Positions 47,200 through 60,509 of a DNA stretch of 64,000 nt are shown in pieces. The number at the start of each line of letters is the position of its first letter. Position 1 is the stretch's first letter. Under the pieces are notes generated by a model, which worked only from the letters and a program-made list of their open reading frames with translations, was not told the origin of the DNA and did not search any database. The stretch comes from Cenococcum geophilum 1.58 (taxonomy: Eukaryota > Ascomycota > Dothideomycetes > Gloniales > Gloniaceae), in contig KV748178.1 of the NCBI GenBank assembly GCA_001692895.1, positions 2,280,536 to 2,344,535 on the forward strand, written 5' to 3'. A program made the translations under genes and the position numbers.

Positions 47200-49183
47200 A
47201 TCTTTTTTTGTTAATGCTGCCTAACCTAATTTCCTCTGATACTCCTATACCTTTCCTATAGCGTTCTTTAAATTCTCTAGTAGTTTCTAGGTAGTCTTAG
47301 TATAGCCTATCTACTTAACCTTATACTATGTTTTATTATTAACGTCCTTATAACTAACAATCTTTAAAACTTACTATTTGTCTTCCTCTTGTCCTCTATA
47401 CGTGTCTGCTTTATAAACTAGTGGCTTAATATTCCCGTATACTGGCTTTAGCATCGCGATATACTATATAGGGTAGATCTTTATTTTGGCTAGTAGGTTT
47501 AACTTAAATATAACCGGTGAAATTTTCTACTTAATTTTAAAAGGTCCTAGTCTGATATGGTCTAACTTCTTACTTAGTCATCGACTCTTAAAATTTTTAT
47601 GTAGTAGCTATACTTTATCTCCCTCCTTAAGATCTAGTCCCTTAGATCTCTTAGTATTATAGTACCTTTTTATTCTCTTTTATACTTTCTTTACTAATTT
47701 TATAAGGTCTATATAAAGATTTATTAACGTCTTTATCCTTTCTTTAGCTATGCTACTTGCTTTCTTTACTTACTATAGTAATAACAATGTTCTTAGCTTA
47801 TATCCGTAATTTGCCTTAAATGGTAATATGCCTATGCCTTTCTATGGCGTTATATTATATGCAAACTATATAACTAGTAATAGCGATACCCAATTATTCT
47901 GTGCGTAGTTAATATAATATCTTAGATACTGCTCTAGTATCTAATTTAACCTTTCCGTTTAACTGTCTGTCTACAGATAATATGCGGTGGAAGTTACTGC
48001 TTAAACTCCTTATTTTGCTAAGAATACCTCCTAAAATACTGCTATAAATCTTAGATCTCTATCTAATATAATTTTGCTTAGTGCTCTATATCTTACAAAT
48101 ACTTCTTTAATATAGATTCTAGCGATATCTTCCGCTAAGATTTCTTCTATATATGCTATAAAGTATCCCTACTTCGTAAGCTTGTCTACTATTACTAAGA
48201 TTACGTTATAATCTTATCCGGTAATAGGATCTTTTAACTTTAGTAACTTAATAATAAAGTCCTATAATATAACCTCCTATAGTCTCTCTAGTATTTTAAT
48301 AGGTTGTAGCCCTCTATATAGCTTATACTTTATTAGTTTATTTCTTTAGCAATCTAGATACTCCTTTATAACCTTCCTAGCTATTTTCTAGATTCCGTTA
48401 ATAATATACTCCTCTTAGAGTCTTAATACTAAGCCTATAGCTCTATTGTGTCCTTAAGTTAATCCCTTATAAAACTCTTCTATAAATTGCTCTACTATGC
48501 TTCTTAGGATATACTTTACTTCTTAATTTTCGTATATATCCGTCTATGGATCTTCTAGCTATACTTCTAGAATCCTTTGTGCCTAAAAGCTCTTTAGTGT
48601 CTCGTAGACTTTTTTTAGCTCCTTATCTTCCTAAGTCGCTATAATCTTTGGATAATTATACCTAATTAATCTATCTATATCTTTTCGCAGTAAAGCCCCT
48701 AATAGCTTTTTGTTATTTTATAGTTTAGCTTTATAGCTTAGAGCATCTACCCGCGTATTGTCTGTACCCTTAGTATACTAAATCTCGAAATAGTATTCTA
48801 TAAGCATCTCTGCCCATCTAACCTATCTTTAGTTAAGTTTCTTTATTATTAGGAATCCTGTTAGGTTCTTATAATCCGTCTTAACTATAAATGGTTTCTC
48901 TATACCTTATAAGAATGCTCTCTATTTCTTTAATGCTATAACTATACCTAATAACTCCTTATTGTAAATGTTATAGTTTAACTCTAGTAGTGTTATTTTT
49001 CGACTATAGTATGCCACTAGGTGCTATCTATCTTAATGTCTTTATATAAAGTACGCCCTTAGTATATAGTCTAATACATTTATCTTTATAACCGTCTCTA
49101 GTCCTAGTTAATAGATCTTAAGAACTAGCTCCTAGGTAAATAACTCTTTAACTTTCTTAAAGAGTTCTTACTATTCCTCTCCC
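47200..49183 (-). pseudogene. Gypsy B chromodomain, integrase and RNase H
   Basis: Minus strand. The chromodomain is at about 47230-47420 (VSYKDVNNKT.YKVK.IGY, KLLENL.NA). The integrase lies at about 47450-48420. RNase H is at about 48650-49030, with ELNYNIYNKELLGI-like text and TNYKNL. LINE B separates this part from RT at 49184. All three domains carry RIP stops. Confidence 0.82.
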
Positions 49184-49640
49184 TAAAGATTAATAATACC
49201 TCCTCTAACTAGTTATTATTACGTTAGGAAAAGGAGCTCTTGCTACACCCGGCCTAAAAAGACTAAAACCAACCAAAAGAACCCGGAAAAACACCCAGAG
49301 AATCCCCCTGAGATGCATGCATCGCAGGGGAGGCACACGTCGAACGACGGTGGCTCGCACTCGCGCGCGACCGCTAGAACTACGCCTAGCAATGGCCCTC
49401 CANAANAAAGANGGGCGAATACCACACTATAAAGCGGAAATACCTCTATTAAGAAGGCATCTAACAAAATATAAAGCCTATTGGACGCGTCTAGTATCTA
49501 GAATTGTGGGGGAGTAACTGTTAGCTATAACGAACTAATACAGCTAGCAGAATGGCTTCGCTAGTCTAGCGAACCTTAGGCGCCCCTTTAGCAAACCCTT
49601 AATTAAATCCTCTAATGGCTAAGTAAAATCGAAAATAAGT
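49184..49640 (+). other. LINE B 5' region
   Basis: Before recognisable ORF1 text. It is GC-richer around 49235-49380 and contains three Ns at 49403-49412. Short frames on both strands here overlap each other and the Ns; I call none. Confidence 0.5.
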
Positions 49641-50600
49641 ATAACCCCCCCTTACCGGCGAGCCGCACCTGGGCCGCCGTAGCTGCGCTTTTACAGCATA
49701 GGGAACCCACCCCCCTTAAATTAATAACTAGGTATATAATTATAATATAACTAAATACGGAACAAGTAGAGGGGCTTAGGGGATAATTAGAAATAGAAGT
49801 CCTTATAGAGATACGTAAAGAGGTTTATAACGCTATTATAGTCCGATACCTTAAGAGCGGAGATATTAGAGTTACCCTAAAGGACTAATAGGCAAAGGAA
49901 CGAGCCGTAAGGGTAGGGGATAGGCTAGGAGAACGTATTGGCATAAAAGTACTCCGCGAGGATTACCTAGTTAAAGTCCCAGCGGTTCCTATAAGCCTTA
50001 GGGTAGAAAAGGGATGCTAGGCGGACAACATAGCAATTATATAGGAGATAGTAAGATAAATGGAACGCCTTATACCAGGACTCAAAATCACCCGAATCTA
50101 ATAGCTTTAATAGGAAAATGTAAACTAAGTATATAACGAGAACAATAAGAGGATATAAGGGTCGCTAAAGACTCGCTAGGGAGACGCCGGACAAACACAT
50201 AGCTCCCTTATCGTTAGTATATATATACCAGGAATGCAAAAACTCCTTATCTAAAAAGGAATAATTATAAATGGCCTTATATATAATATAAGGCTCTATA
50301 ACTACAGACTACGCCTAGAATAATACTATTGCTATATATAATGGGGACACACCTAATCTATATGCGCAGCATAGGTGTGCTGCGGCCACTATGCAGGCCC
50401 CTACAATATAAGATATTACTTAAATTAAGACTAAATAAAATGCGCGAACTGCCACTAAAGTATATATAAGGCGTGGGAGAGAGAAGACTGCATTAAATAT
50501 AGGAGATAGAAGGTAAGGGCTTAACAGCTACGGGAATAACTGCATACTAGGTTATACGAATAGAAACAATAGGCGATAAGCTAGGGGGACGTAGGTGCCT
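49640..50600 (+). pseudogene. LINE B ORF1, Gag-like protein
   Basis: Frame with TAA/TAG breaks. The segment LREDYLVKVPAVPISLRV (about 49955-50010) is the conserved LINE gag motif. Cys/His motifs of zinc-knuckle type at about 50365-50480 include VCCGHYAGP and KCANCH. Start not determined. Confidence 0.7.
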
Positions 50601-53600
50601 TCCTAGCGTTTCCTACCTTTAATACTAGAGGGCTAGGCTAGCTATCCTAAGCCTTAACGGGCTAGAAGCGACGCCGCGTGACATTACTAAACTAATTAGG
50701 GACATAAGGGAGAGGACGCCCTGTAGGAAGACCCCTATAGACAGCAATAGTAGGCTTAAGACCAGGACAATTAAGAATTAGACTTAATGCGGCAAATATA
50801 ACATTCGTAGCCGACCTATAAAGGGTATATAGCCGACTAGTAAGAACAGGGGAAGAATTAGTAATAATAACAGATTTAGATATAGAAGCGCTAATAGGAA
50901 CACAAGACACGGAAATAGAAAGCTCTATATAAAATAAGTAGTAATTAGGGTGTAGATATAAGAGATAGAAGCTCCGAATATTTTAGAGAAAGTGGAAATA
51001 GAAGAAGTGAGGAATAAAGGAGAGTCGAAGAACCCTTGCTGGGGGTCCGCCACCTATCCATTATATAGTATAACTGCGGCAACACAAACCACCGCCTTGT
51101 AAGGCCCCTACTAGATAGTCTAGACCTAGAGAAACACTATATCCTTGCTATATAAGAGCCGTATTATAATACCTTTATATAATCGATATACTGCCCCTAA
51201 GGATTTCAGCTCCTATACAAACCAAAAGCAGCTACACGCGTGTGCTTTATAATTAGCAAGGCTATTAGCCTGTCCTTATAGTTATAGCAGGCAGTTAACC
51301 TAGATATTGCAGTTATAACAATCCAAACATATAGGGGACCGGTATAAATTATTAATGTGTATAACTTTAGGGTTAAAGGGGTCCTATAAACAGAGAATAT
51401 TATATTAGTAATAAGCTTACTAGAAACCAAAGGTATAGAGTTTATCCTATTAGGAGATATAAACCTCTACTACCCGCGATAGGGGGGTATTTATGTTACT
51501 ATAGATTAACAGTTAGAGTGCCTACTAAGAGCTATAGATATTTAGGGCCTTAAGCTAGCTACCCCCCTAGGAGCAATTATATGGTAATAAGGCACCGCTA
51601 GAAGTATAATTGACCTCACATTTATAGACGAAGGCCTATATTAGAGACTCGAAAGGTATAACCCTAAAGAAAAATAGGCACTTACCCTAGACTATATCCC
51701 TATCTAGATATAGCTAGACCTAGATACTAAAGCGTAACTAAATAGAAAAAGATATGTAATAAGGAAGCTTAAGATAAACAGTTTCTTTAATATAGTTAAA
51801 TAACAACTTTAAGACCTAGAAGAAATCCACCTAATACTAAACAAGCGAGGCTTATTAGCTACCCCCGAGGAAATTAACTAAAGACTAGAAAGGATCTAGG
51901 TAGCGATTAAAAATAGGCTAAAAAAGTACTACCTAATCTTAAAACCGGGCCCCTATGCGCAATATGTATAGTCTATACAATGCGCAGTTCTAGTTGCTAG
52001 CTAATGATAAGTAAGAAGGAAATATATAAGTAGCTATAACCCTAAAGACAAGAGATGATATAAAGACATAAAAAACTAGCTAAAGAATACCCTAAAAAAA
52101 GAAGCAAGGAATAACTGGAGACGGTTTATAAATAAGTATACTTCTAACCCAAGCCTCCCCTATAATAAGGGCCTTTAGGCTATAGCAAAATGGGTAAAGA
52201 AAAAGGCAGGGCGCCTAGCAGAAGACCTATACTTACTACCCCTATAAAGAGTAGGAGAATTATAGGCTATAAACAACAATAATAAGAAGGTAAAGATCCT
52301 TATAGAAAGGTTCTTCCCCTAACTGGCTCTAGTAGACCTTAGTNATATNANGGGCGAAACACNNGTAACTNNCCTNNGGGTNAACAGCGATATAATAATA
52401 GAGGAAATGGCTAGAACTATTAGCCGCCTTTTAAATAATATAGCACTAGGACTAAATAGGATTCTAAATAAGGCCCTAAAAACCTATGGGCCACTTATAA
52501 CACCTTGGCTTATAAATATAGCTAGAGCATACTTTACTATAGGCTACTACCCGCGACTTGGAAGATCTATAACGACGGTTGTCCTATAAAAAGAAGGTAA
52601 AGTAGATTACTTAATCCCAGGAAGCTACCGCCCTATTGCCTTAGAAAATACCCTTAATAAGACCTTAAAAAGGGTGATAGCGGAACATATAGCAGATACG
52701 GTAGAGGAACACGCCCTACTATTATAAAGCTAAATAGGGGTAAGAAAGAACCGCTTAACACTATTAGCACTTACGCTACTTACTACTACTATTAAATCTA
52801 TATGGGCGATGCGAAAGGACTTTGTAGTATTAATGCTTAGCCTAGATATTAGTGGTGCCTATAATAATATACCCTACGAGCGTCTTCTGTATATCCTTAG
52901 GGCAAAGGGCTTCCTAGAATGGATTATATAATTTATTTAAGGGTTTACAGGCTAGAAAGAAATATTACTAGCCTTTAGCGAATACTAGAGCCCCCCTATT
53001 ATAGTTGCAACAGGAATACCATAAGGATTACCCCTCTTGCCTATACTCTTCCTTTTCTTTATAAGCAACCTACTTAACTCTTTTAAGAAAGGGGCGATTT
53101 AGGGGATAGGCTTTGTTAATGATACAAACCTAATTATATACGGGCCAACAGCCGCAAAGAATTGTAGAATACTAGAGAAAGCCTATAATACTTATATAGA
53201 ATAGGTAAGACGTTATAGAGTCTAATTTTTACTAGAGAAATACTAGCTAATCTATTTTATAAGAAAACGTAACTAATCTATAGATCTTTAGCATATAATT
53301 CACATCTAAGGCTTTAGGGGTTAACTAGTTTAGGGCCTAAGGGTACTAGGAGTATGGGTAGATAGTAAGCTCCGGTGGAGCGTATATGCGGCATAAGCGG
53401 CCTATAAAGGCTAAGCACAGTTCATTGCTTTATCTAAAATTATTAATTCTATATAGGGTCTATGCTTTTAGAGGTTACGCCTACTATATATAGCAGTCGT
53501 CCGGCCAACCATGACATATAGATCCAGTATTTGGGCTATTAGAGAAACTGAGAAGGGCCCCCTAAAATTACTCCTTAAACTACTTTAAAAGGTCTAAATA

Positions 53601-54530
53601 GCCTGCCTTTAGAGTATTATAAGCGGGTATAAGCGAACGGCCACAGCACTGCTTAAGAAGGAATCTAATATTCCCCCCCTATAGTTATATATTAAAGCCG
53701 CTGTAATATAAAGAACGTAAAATAAACGTAACTCTAATGTTATAAAGTATATTAAGATACGCCTAAGTAAACTATGGAGGGACCCTAGGGTGCCCTATAG
53801 GAGAATAAACCAACAACCCTAAAGTAGGGAAGAGATATTAGAGAAACAGGTAAAAAAAAGCAGAAGAAGAATAGTGTTACTTTAGGGCCTAGGCCTATAT
53901 AGAGGAGGAAGGGAGATATATAAGAGGTTAGTAAAGATAATAGCAAGATAGAGAAAGGAGCTAAAGTAGAACACGTAAGAACGCCGGGAAACTATCTACC
54001 GCAATACAATACTGGTTGGACCAACGCTGGAGAGGTAAATAGGAGTTAAAGGTATAGAGGCTAACTTAGGCAAGATAAACCTAAGCTATAGTATAGTTAA
54101 CGCTATAGGGGGTAAATACCTAAGGGCTCTAAGAAGGTTTAATAAAGGCAGAAAATATAATAGCAACACTCTTAAGAACAGGAATAATAGGACTAAAAGA
54201 TTGGCTTTACTGGGTGGGTGTCCTAGTAGGTAGCCCAAGATGCGAATGTGGCTAGCCAAAATAGATACTAAAACACGTAATACTGCTATACCCCTTACGC
54301 ACCAATTAAGAAATAATACTCTTAGTAGCTGGTATAGAGAACTATAACACACTACTCTTAATATAAAAAGGCCTTAAGGCGGTTACCTAGTGGCTTATTA
54401 GTTAAAATGTGCTAAATTAGTTCCGGGTTGCAAGGGAAATAGTAATAGAAGGCAAGGGGGCGAGCAGCAGGTGCCCCCTAGTAACTCTACAGTAGTAGAG
54501 TAAAAGTTTATAATACTAGCGCGTCCGTAG
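50600..54530 (+). pseudogene. LINE B ORF2: endonuclease and reverse transcriptase
   Basis: Endonuclease signatures at about 51140-51740: LAIQEPYYN, LLGDINLYYPR.GG, and ARSIIDLTF. RT at about 52390-53300 with SRLLNNIALGLNRILNKALK, KEGKVDYLIPGSYRPIALEN and LSLDISGAYNN. The catalytic motif is FVNDTN at 53112-53129, where FVDDTN is expected, so the Asp is lost by G-to-A change. A Cys/His motif near the C-terminus (54240-54310) reads CECG..K.ILKHVILLYPLR. Ns occur at 52344-52382. Confidence 0.85.
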
Positions 54531-54759
54531 GCTTATTACGGCAGCAGTAGTTCCTAAGGAGGTTAAATAGTAAGGTAGTAGAGCATTATAGGCGACTTAT
54601 AGGCGCTAAGTAGGCGAGTTCTAAAAGGCGGGGAGATGGATTACGGGGTTTTCTTATTTTTCTTAAATAGAGTTTTCTCCCTATATGTAAATAAGGAGTA
54701 GTCCGCGTGGGCCTAATAGGGATCCGAATCGGACGTTAAGCAATGAATTATTATTATTA
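54531..54759 (+). other. LINE B 3' UTR and ATT tail
   Basis: Contains GGGGTTTTCTTATTTTTC and a final GAATTATTATTATTATTA. Resembles the last part of LINE A. Confidence 0.65.
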
Positions 54760-54775
54760 TTACTATTCCTCTCCC

Positions 54776-57700
54776 CATGCCTATAGTTCTTCTTTCTTTA
54801 TTAATCGCGTAAGTGGCTTAATATCTTTTAACTACTGCGCTATAAACCTTCTATAGTAATTGCAAAACCCTAAAAACAATCTTAATTGCGTGACGTTCTC
54901 TAGTTCTTACTAATTTACTATAGCCTTAATCTTCTTTAGATCTATGTTAAGTTAGCCTAGTTTAATAATAAATCTAATAAAATTAGTCTTCCTGGTAAAG
55001 AACTCGTATTTCTTAATTACTACTAGTATCTGTTCTTCCTATAGTCTTTTTAAGACCCATTTAACATATTCTCTATATTCTTCCTTAGTTATTAAGTAGA
55101 TAATAATATTATTAAGATATGCCATAACAAATTTATCTAAGTGTTTTCCTAATATATTGTTAATACGCTTCTAGAACGTTGCCGGTGCGTTTATAAGCCT
55201 AAATTATATAACTAATAGTTTATATAGTCCTTCCTTTAACCTAAAGGCTGCTTTCTATTTGTTGCCTTCCTTAATCCTAATTTAATGGTACGCCTATTTT
55301 AGATCTATCTTTATAAAGATTTATATATTGCCTATCCTATCTTAAATTTCGCTAATTAAGGGTAAAGGATACCTATCCTTTCTTATAATGCTGTTTAACT
55401 GTCTATAGTTAATACATAGCCTTAGTTTGCTATTTTTCTTTAGTATAAATAGTACTGGATAACCCGCTGATAACTGCAATGGTCTAATATATCCCTTTTA
55501 TAAGTTTTCTTAGATAAACTCTTTTAGTGCTCTACCTTTTTCTTTAATAAGCTTATAGATTGGAAAGAACCTTAAACTTATTTCTGGTTCTAATTTTATC
55601 TTATAGTCCTATGCTATATACTCTAATAGCTTTTTACTCTTTAGTAACTATAGTTTTTTACCATACTTATAGTATCTCTTTGGTACATAACTTAAGCCTT
55701 ACTTAGTTTCTTCGTATATCGCTCTAACTTAGTACTATACCAACTTAGCTTATTATTATATCTTGCGGCGTTAAGTATTTCTAATATTAACCTAACCTAT
55801 AATCTAATTAATCCTTAGATTATACTCCTATAATTAAGGCATTCCTAGTACTGCCTTATTATTCCCTAATAGTAATATGTCAAAAGATATCTTAATTTAT
55901 CTCCCTTTAATAGTTAACTAAATAGGTCCTATTTTAAGATTAATAATCCCTCCTCTATAGGCTATTAGATCTCCTAAAATTATTACTAATAAGTAAGACT
56001 CCTCTTTTTGTCTATAAGGTAATCCTATCCTTTTAACTATTGCTAGTAAGATGTAGTTCCTTATTACTCTACTATCTATTAATGCCTTAAACTGTTAATC
56101 TTGCTATTTAACTTATAAATTTAGGTATTGTCCTTAAATTCCTTTAAGGGTCTAAGGCTCTACTACTGGCTCCCTCTGGTCCCGTAGGTCTCTACTTTTC
56201 CCAACTATTAGCTGCTTAATCCTATTATACTTAGCTTACTCTTTAGCTAATACCTAGTTCGCTTTTTGTCTTTAATATGCCATAGATACGTATTCTCTAG
56301 GTATTCCTACTACTATTATCCTTTTAAGCATTTTTCTGTAAGGAATCTTCCTGGTTAAAGTATTAAATCTCCTTCCTCTTAGACTTCTGCTAGATGCCAT
56401 TTGTGCATATATTTAGCATTCCTATACTATTGCTTATCCGTTATCTAGTATATCCTTATAGGGTATTTCCAATTCTTTTCCTTTAGATTTTTATGCATTT
56501 CGTATATATTGTCCACGCACGCAATCTATAATAACGTATAATGTGCTAGGTGCTTTAGATTAACTCTTAACTCGTCTTTATCCCTAAGTTTAAACCTCTG
56601 TTATGCTAATCTAAATATTATAACTTTATTTACAGGTACTAAGATATGTCTTTCGCTTCTCTAGTCCTCTAATTATTCCTTTAGATCCTTTAATATTATA
56701 ATTAAGGCTCCTTTAATATAAGTTATAGCCTTTTCTGTAATTGGGTGGTCTTGGATAACTTTTTTATCTAACTATATATAGAAATCTTCCCACTTATCGT
56801 TGTGCCTCTACCTATACCACTTTTAGTATAGCTGCTAGAGTATATACGGCCTGTCTATAAGGAAGTATCTTCTTATTACTATATTGTAATAGCCTTTTAT
56901 ATATCGTTCTTTAAACCTAGTAGGAATTCCTAGATCCTCTTCGTTTTCCAGTTTGGTAAGCCACTTGGCTCTTAGTATGCCTATTCTCGGCCTATTAGTG
57001 ATTCTTTATACTGGCGCTCTGTCCCTTATACGTCCTAATATGCTAGATCTCTTATCTAGTTTCTGTTCTTACTATGCGATAATTCTTACTCTAAATTTAT
57101 CTATAGTTTCCTTTGGTTTGCGCCTTGCGCTTAGATCCTTAAAGTTATCTTACTTCTTAATCTTAGTATTAACTTTTTAATCTTTAGTCCGAATACTATA
57201 TTCTACTAGTAAGTCCTCTAGGTTTATATGTCTGTCTTCTAGTCTAGTTACTATTTATATTGCAGATTCTCTGATCTATAAAGAAGCTCCTTACTTCTCG
57301 CTTATAGGTGTCCTAATTCGTACTTTAAATTCTTAACCCCTTGGATTCTTTAATCCTAAGCTTACTTCTAGCTTAAGCTTAGCTCTAGCCTTAGTCCAAC
57401 TAGGCTTACTTAGTGTTCTTATCTTGTCTTAAAAGTCTTAAATCTTACTTATCTTGTCTTAAGAATCTTATGCCTATAGGAATCTTTGTCCTAAGTTTAT
57501 TTATATATCTTTAAACTAAGCTGCTGCTCTACTCCATCGGTTATTATCCGTTATAGGTCCTTAAGCTTGCCTTATCTTATCTTAAGAGTCTTAGTTGTTT
57601 TTTATCTTATCTTAAGAATCTTAAGCCTTTGGCTTCTTGCCTTTATTAAGTGCCGAAGTGGCTTACTGTTCTACTTCTCTTGCGTCTTATAAAGCGATAG

Positions 57701-59155
57701 ATATTATATCTAGTAGGGTCTTAATCCCTACTAATGTTCCCTATTCTATAGTAGAATTATCCTCTACCTCTAGTATAATATCTCTAATAGCTGCGTGTTT
57801 CTAGTAAACCGCCCTTATTACCTTATTGTTACGGAATATTTCGCCTATGTTAAATTTATTGTCCTTAATATCCAATCTATAAACTAGTTTATTAGTTCCT
57901 CTATATTCTATAAGTGCTAGCTCCTATAGCTAGTAGCTTACGCCGTACTTAGCGTCCTTATAAATTTGGTATGCATTGTTATAATAAAATGCAAAACTTT
58001 TAATTAAATACTCTTTTGTTCCTTATAGCACACTATCGTCCCTCTATATATATGTGTTATCTACTGCTAGTCTAGTTCCCTTTATTATATAGTACTTCTA
58101 ACTATCTTTATAATCCCTTCTAAAGTAACCCTGTTTTCCGCAATTTATATAAGCTCTATCTCTAAACCATTAACTTTGCTATAGAGTCCGCCTAAATATC
58201 TTCTGCTGCTAAGATCCCTGATTTAGCCTCTGCTCCTTAGTCCTATAATTACTAGATTCTTAACCTTTAGGTTTTTACAGTTTCTTACTCTATCTTTTAT
58301 AGGCTTTTTGGTACTACTTAGGTCTATTAGCTTTACGCCATACTATAGTTTCTAACTTGGCTTTAGTTGTTGCGTACTTTACGCCTTATATAACTATGGA
58401 ACTCTATCCTAACCTTTCTTAGCCTGTTCCCTTTAGTAGATCTAATTATTAATCTTAATCGCCTAATCTATTAGTTCCCTTAGGATGTCCGCATCTTCTA
58501 TTAGAATAATTACGTCCTAGACTTTAGCCTTAAGTCCCTGTTTATACTATACCATAAGCGCCCTATTATTCTACTTAACTTATATTACTAGCGTCTAGAA
58601 CTACATTATATACTTAATTGCTAAGGTTTGCTGCGTAATGTTTTAGAGTTTTCTTTCCGCTATAGTTACTACCTCTAGGTCTCTAAATATTTGTATAAGT
58701 CGCTCTATAAATCCATTTTAGCTTAAGAATATAAACCGTACCTCTTGGTTTATAGTCGTCATTCTATTTACCTAGATTTCCGTAAGATAAGGCTTAAACC
58801 ACTTAAGTACTCTTCCTATTAGGAACAATCCTGCGTACGCTATTTGATCTATAGGTATTACTAGCTTAGCTCCCTCTTGCGCAACCTTAAAGTGCATTTG
58901 CGTAAGGAATCCTTTAAGCTTTAATCTCTCTCCTAAGTATCTTTTAATTAATGGTAACTTAACCTTTGCTGCGCCTATCCCATTAATCCTATTTTCTAAC
59001 GTTATATTATTTTCTGTTAACTAGTTAACTATCTTTTATAGTTATCCAACCGTTATAGGTTACTGTAAGTTAGTGTCTGCTATACTAGTGTCGTTACCTG
59101 ACCTCGATGTAGTTGCCGCCGTTAATAGCGTTGTGGTGGCTACTTTTAGTGGCAT
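54776..59155 (-). pseudogene. Gypsy B gag, protease and RT
   Basis: ATG at 59155 (MPLKVATTTLL). Gag knuckle at about 58110-58160 reads YINCGKQGYFRRDY, less decayed than in Gypsy A. The QDSQDEIR-type linker is at 57415-57630. The protease at about 56068-56090 reads LIDSRVIRNYI (DSG to DSR). RT has KIDLKQAYHQIRI and YLNNIIIY (about 55097-55120, expected YLDD). The frame ends at the LINE B junction. The 75-codon frame at 56953-57180 on the plus strand is a shadow. Confidence 0.86.
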
Positions 59156-59200
59156 GTTGTCCGACTTACTATATTTAATACTATAACTAGGTAGTAATTG

Positions 59201-59626
59201 TGTAACGGAACCTTGTAGTAAGAACTATAGTGGGTCCTGTTATTGGGCTAGGTGTATAGGAAATGTAAATAATAATAGTTAATAAGTAATAATAACTGGT
59301 GGAGTAGTTGCCCAATAGATTAACTCTAATTGTATTCTGAGAATCACTATAAGGAAGGAACTATCTAGGTAGGGACTAAGGGTCCTTAAATATACAACTA
59401 TACTCCTATAAAATCCTTCTTATACGTAATGTATATCTTATACGTAAGGTACGTAAGTTCCTCTTATTCCTCTTGTTTAATACGTAGCATATTATGTGAC
59501 CTCGGCTACTATTCCTCGTTACATGGTTCTACTGGTTCCATCCTAAACCGTGCCTAAATTAACCAACTAGCTTCTTCCGACTCTTCCCCAAGTAGTCGTA
59601 ACATTGTACTTAAAGCGTCCATAACA
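59201..59626 (-). repeat. Gypsy B 5' LTR
   Basis: 426 bp partner of 46076-46501, with transition differences. The internal sequence just inside it (minus strand CAATTACTACCTAG) occupies the primer-site position, but I could not match it to a tRNA. Confidence 0.94.
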
Positions 59627-60318
59627 ATATTAATAGGAAACGAGTTACCAACCTAACGTATATCCGGATTGGCCTTCTTCTAGTATCTTCTAGCGTTTTT
59701 AACGTCTTGCTAGTTAAAATATAGGCCTCTAGCGTTATAGAGTCGCTGCTTAGCTTTACGTATATAGGGTGCTTTAATCGCGGTAGCAACCTTATGGTAT
59801 TAATAGTTTTTTAATACCTTAGCAGCAGCAGCTTGTATAAAAGCCTCTAGCCGTTTAAACGCATTAATATTCTCTAAGGAATGATTATATTTAAAGCACG
59901 ACTTCTTTGTTCTAATAATAGTAATTAAAGACGGCGCACTGCCTTCCGCTTACCTAGCTGGATAATTATATACTACCTTATATACTATACTATATAGATT
60001 AGCGATTCGAATTAAGCGCGAATAAATACCTTCTCCTCTACTTTTTAGCTGCTGCTTACGCTAGAAGCGGTATTTAAAGATATGGTTAACGGAATACTTA
60101 TTATACGTTTTACCCTAGTTGGACCACTAATTTGTTATATAAGGCTAGAGCTGGTTAAACTATTTAACGCTTAAATAAAGGTCCTACTGGAGGGTAAAGA
60201 ATATATACCTCTAACTAGCAATATCATTAGGTGCACAAAGGATTGGGTGAGCGCTGCTGCCGCTAGCGGTAGTAGGGGGGGTAGAAGCGGGTGCGCGTCT
60301 GTAAGGCATTGCAAACTC

Positions 60319-60509
60319 CTCCAAGATTTGATCGCGATAGAGGATTTGTATGAGGATCAAAAGCTTTAAGTTCAATGGCGAGGGTAAGGTGTTGTTTTGA
60401 CATCCAACGCGTCATGGGCGCGATGGTGCGCACGTACCAAATTACTATGGGGCGAGCATATTACAAATGCGCGCTAAGATTTAGTTCCACAAGCAACGTA
60501 ACCGGCACC
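60319..60509. repeat. MULE inner inverted repeat, right copy
   Basis: 191 bp, reverse complement of 44193-44383. It lies 10 bp upstream of the transposase ATG (60309), so it forms the leader or promoter region. Confidence 0.93.

Larger units (their letters stand above)
49184..54759 (+). mobile_element. Full-length LINE (LINE B), RIP-inactivated
   Basis: The element is 5,576 bp with an exact 16-bp duplication TTACTATTCCTCTCCC (49168-49183 and 54760-54775) and a 3' ATT tail. Organisation matches LINE A (ORF1; ORF2 with endonuclease and RT), but the sequences differ widely, so it is a related family. Inserted between RT and RNase H of Gypsy B; the host frame resumes after 54775. Confidence 0.93.
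46076..59626 (-). mobile_element. Complete chromodomain Gypsy element (Gypsy B) with a nested LINE
   Basis: Two 426-bp LTRs, TGTAACGGAACC to GTCCGTAACA on the plus strand, with an exact duplication ATATT (46071-46075 and 59627-59631). Without LINE B it is 7,959 bp. The polypurine tract lies beside the left LTR, so orientation is minus. Domains from right to left: Gag, protease, RT, RNase H, integrase, chromodomain. Inserted in the MULE transposase gene. Same family as Gypsy A and C. Confidence 0.95.
44225..60309 (-). pseudogene. MULE-like transposase, split by Gypsy B
   Basis: ATG at 60309 (MPYRRAP) to TAA at 44225. Joining 60309-59632 to 46075-44225, with one ATATT duplication, gives exactly 843 codons, and the frame crosses the junction cleanly as FPINMQEL. 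The N-terminal part resembles the FAR1-like region of fungal MULEs. The core has DATYKTN (about 45790-45815), a typical MULE catalytic motif, then KKEDGDIVVKAL, and VHLERTLK near 45440. A SWIM-type zinc motif near 44862-44910 reads YSFYRRYQLPYRHIWA, its Cys residues changed to Tyr. Stops are TAA/TAG. The C-terminal codons lie inside the inner inverted repeat. Confidence 0.8.

Noticed and set aside
49243..49517. Overlapping short frames on both strands with Ns
   Set aside because: They overlap each other and ambiguous bases in the LINE B 5' region; neither has LINE ORF1 motifs.
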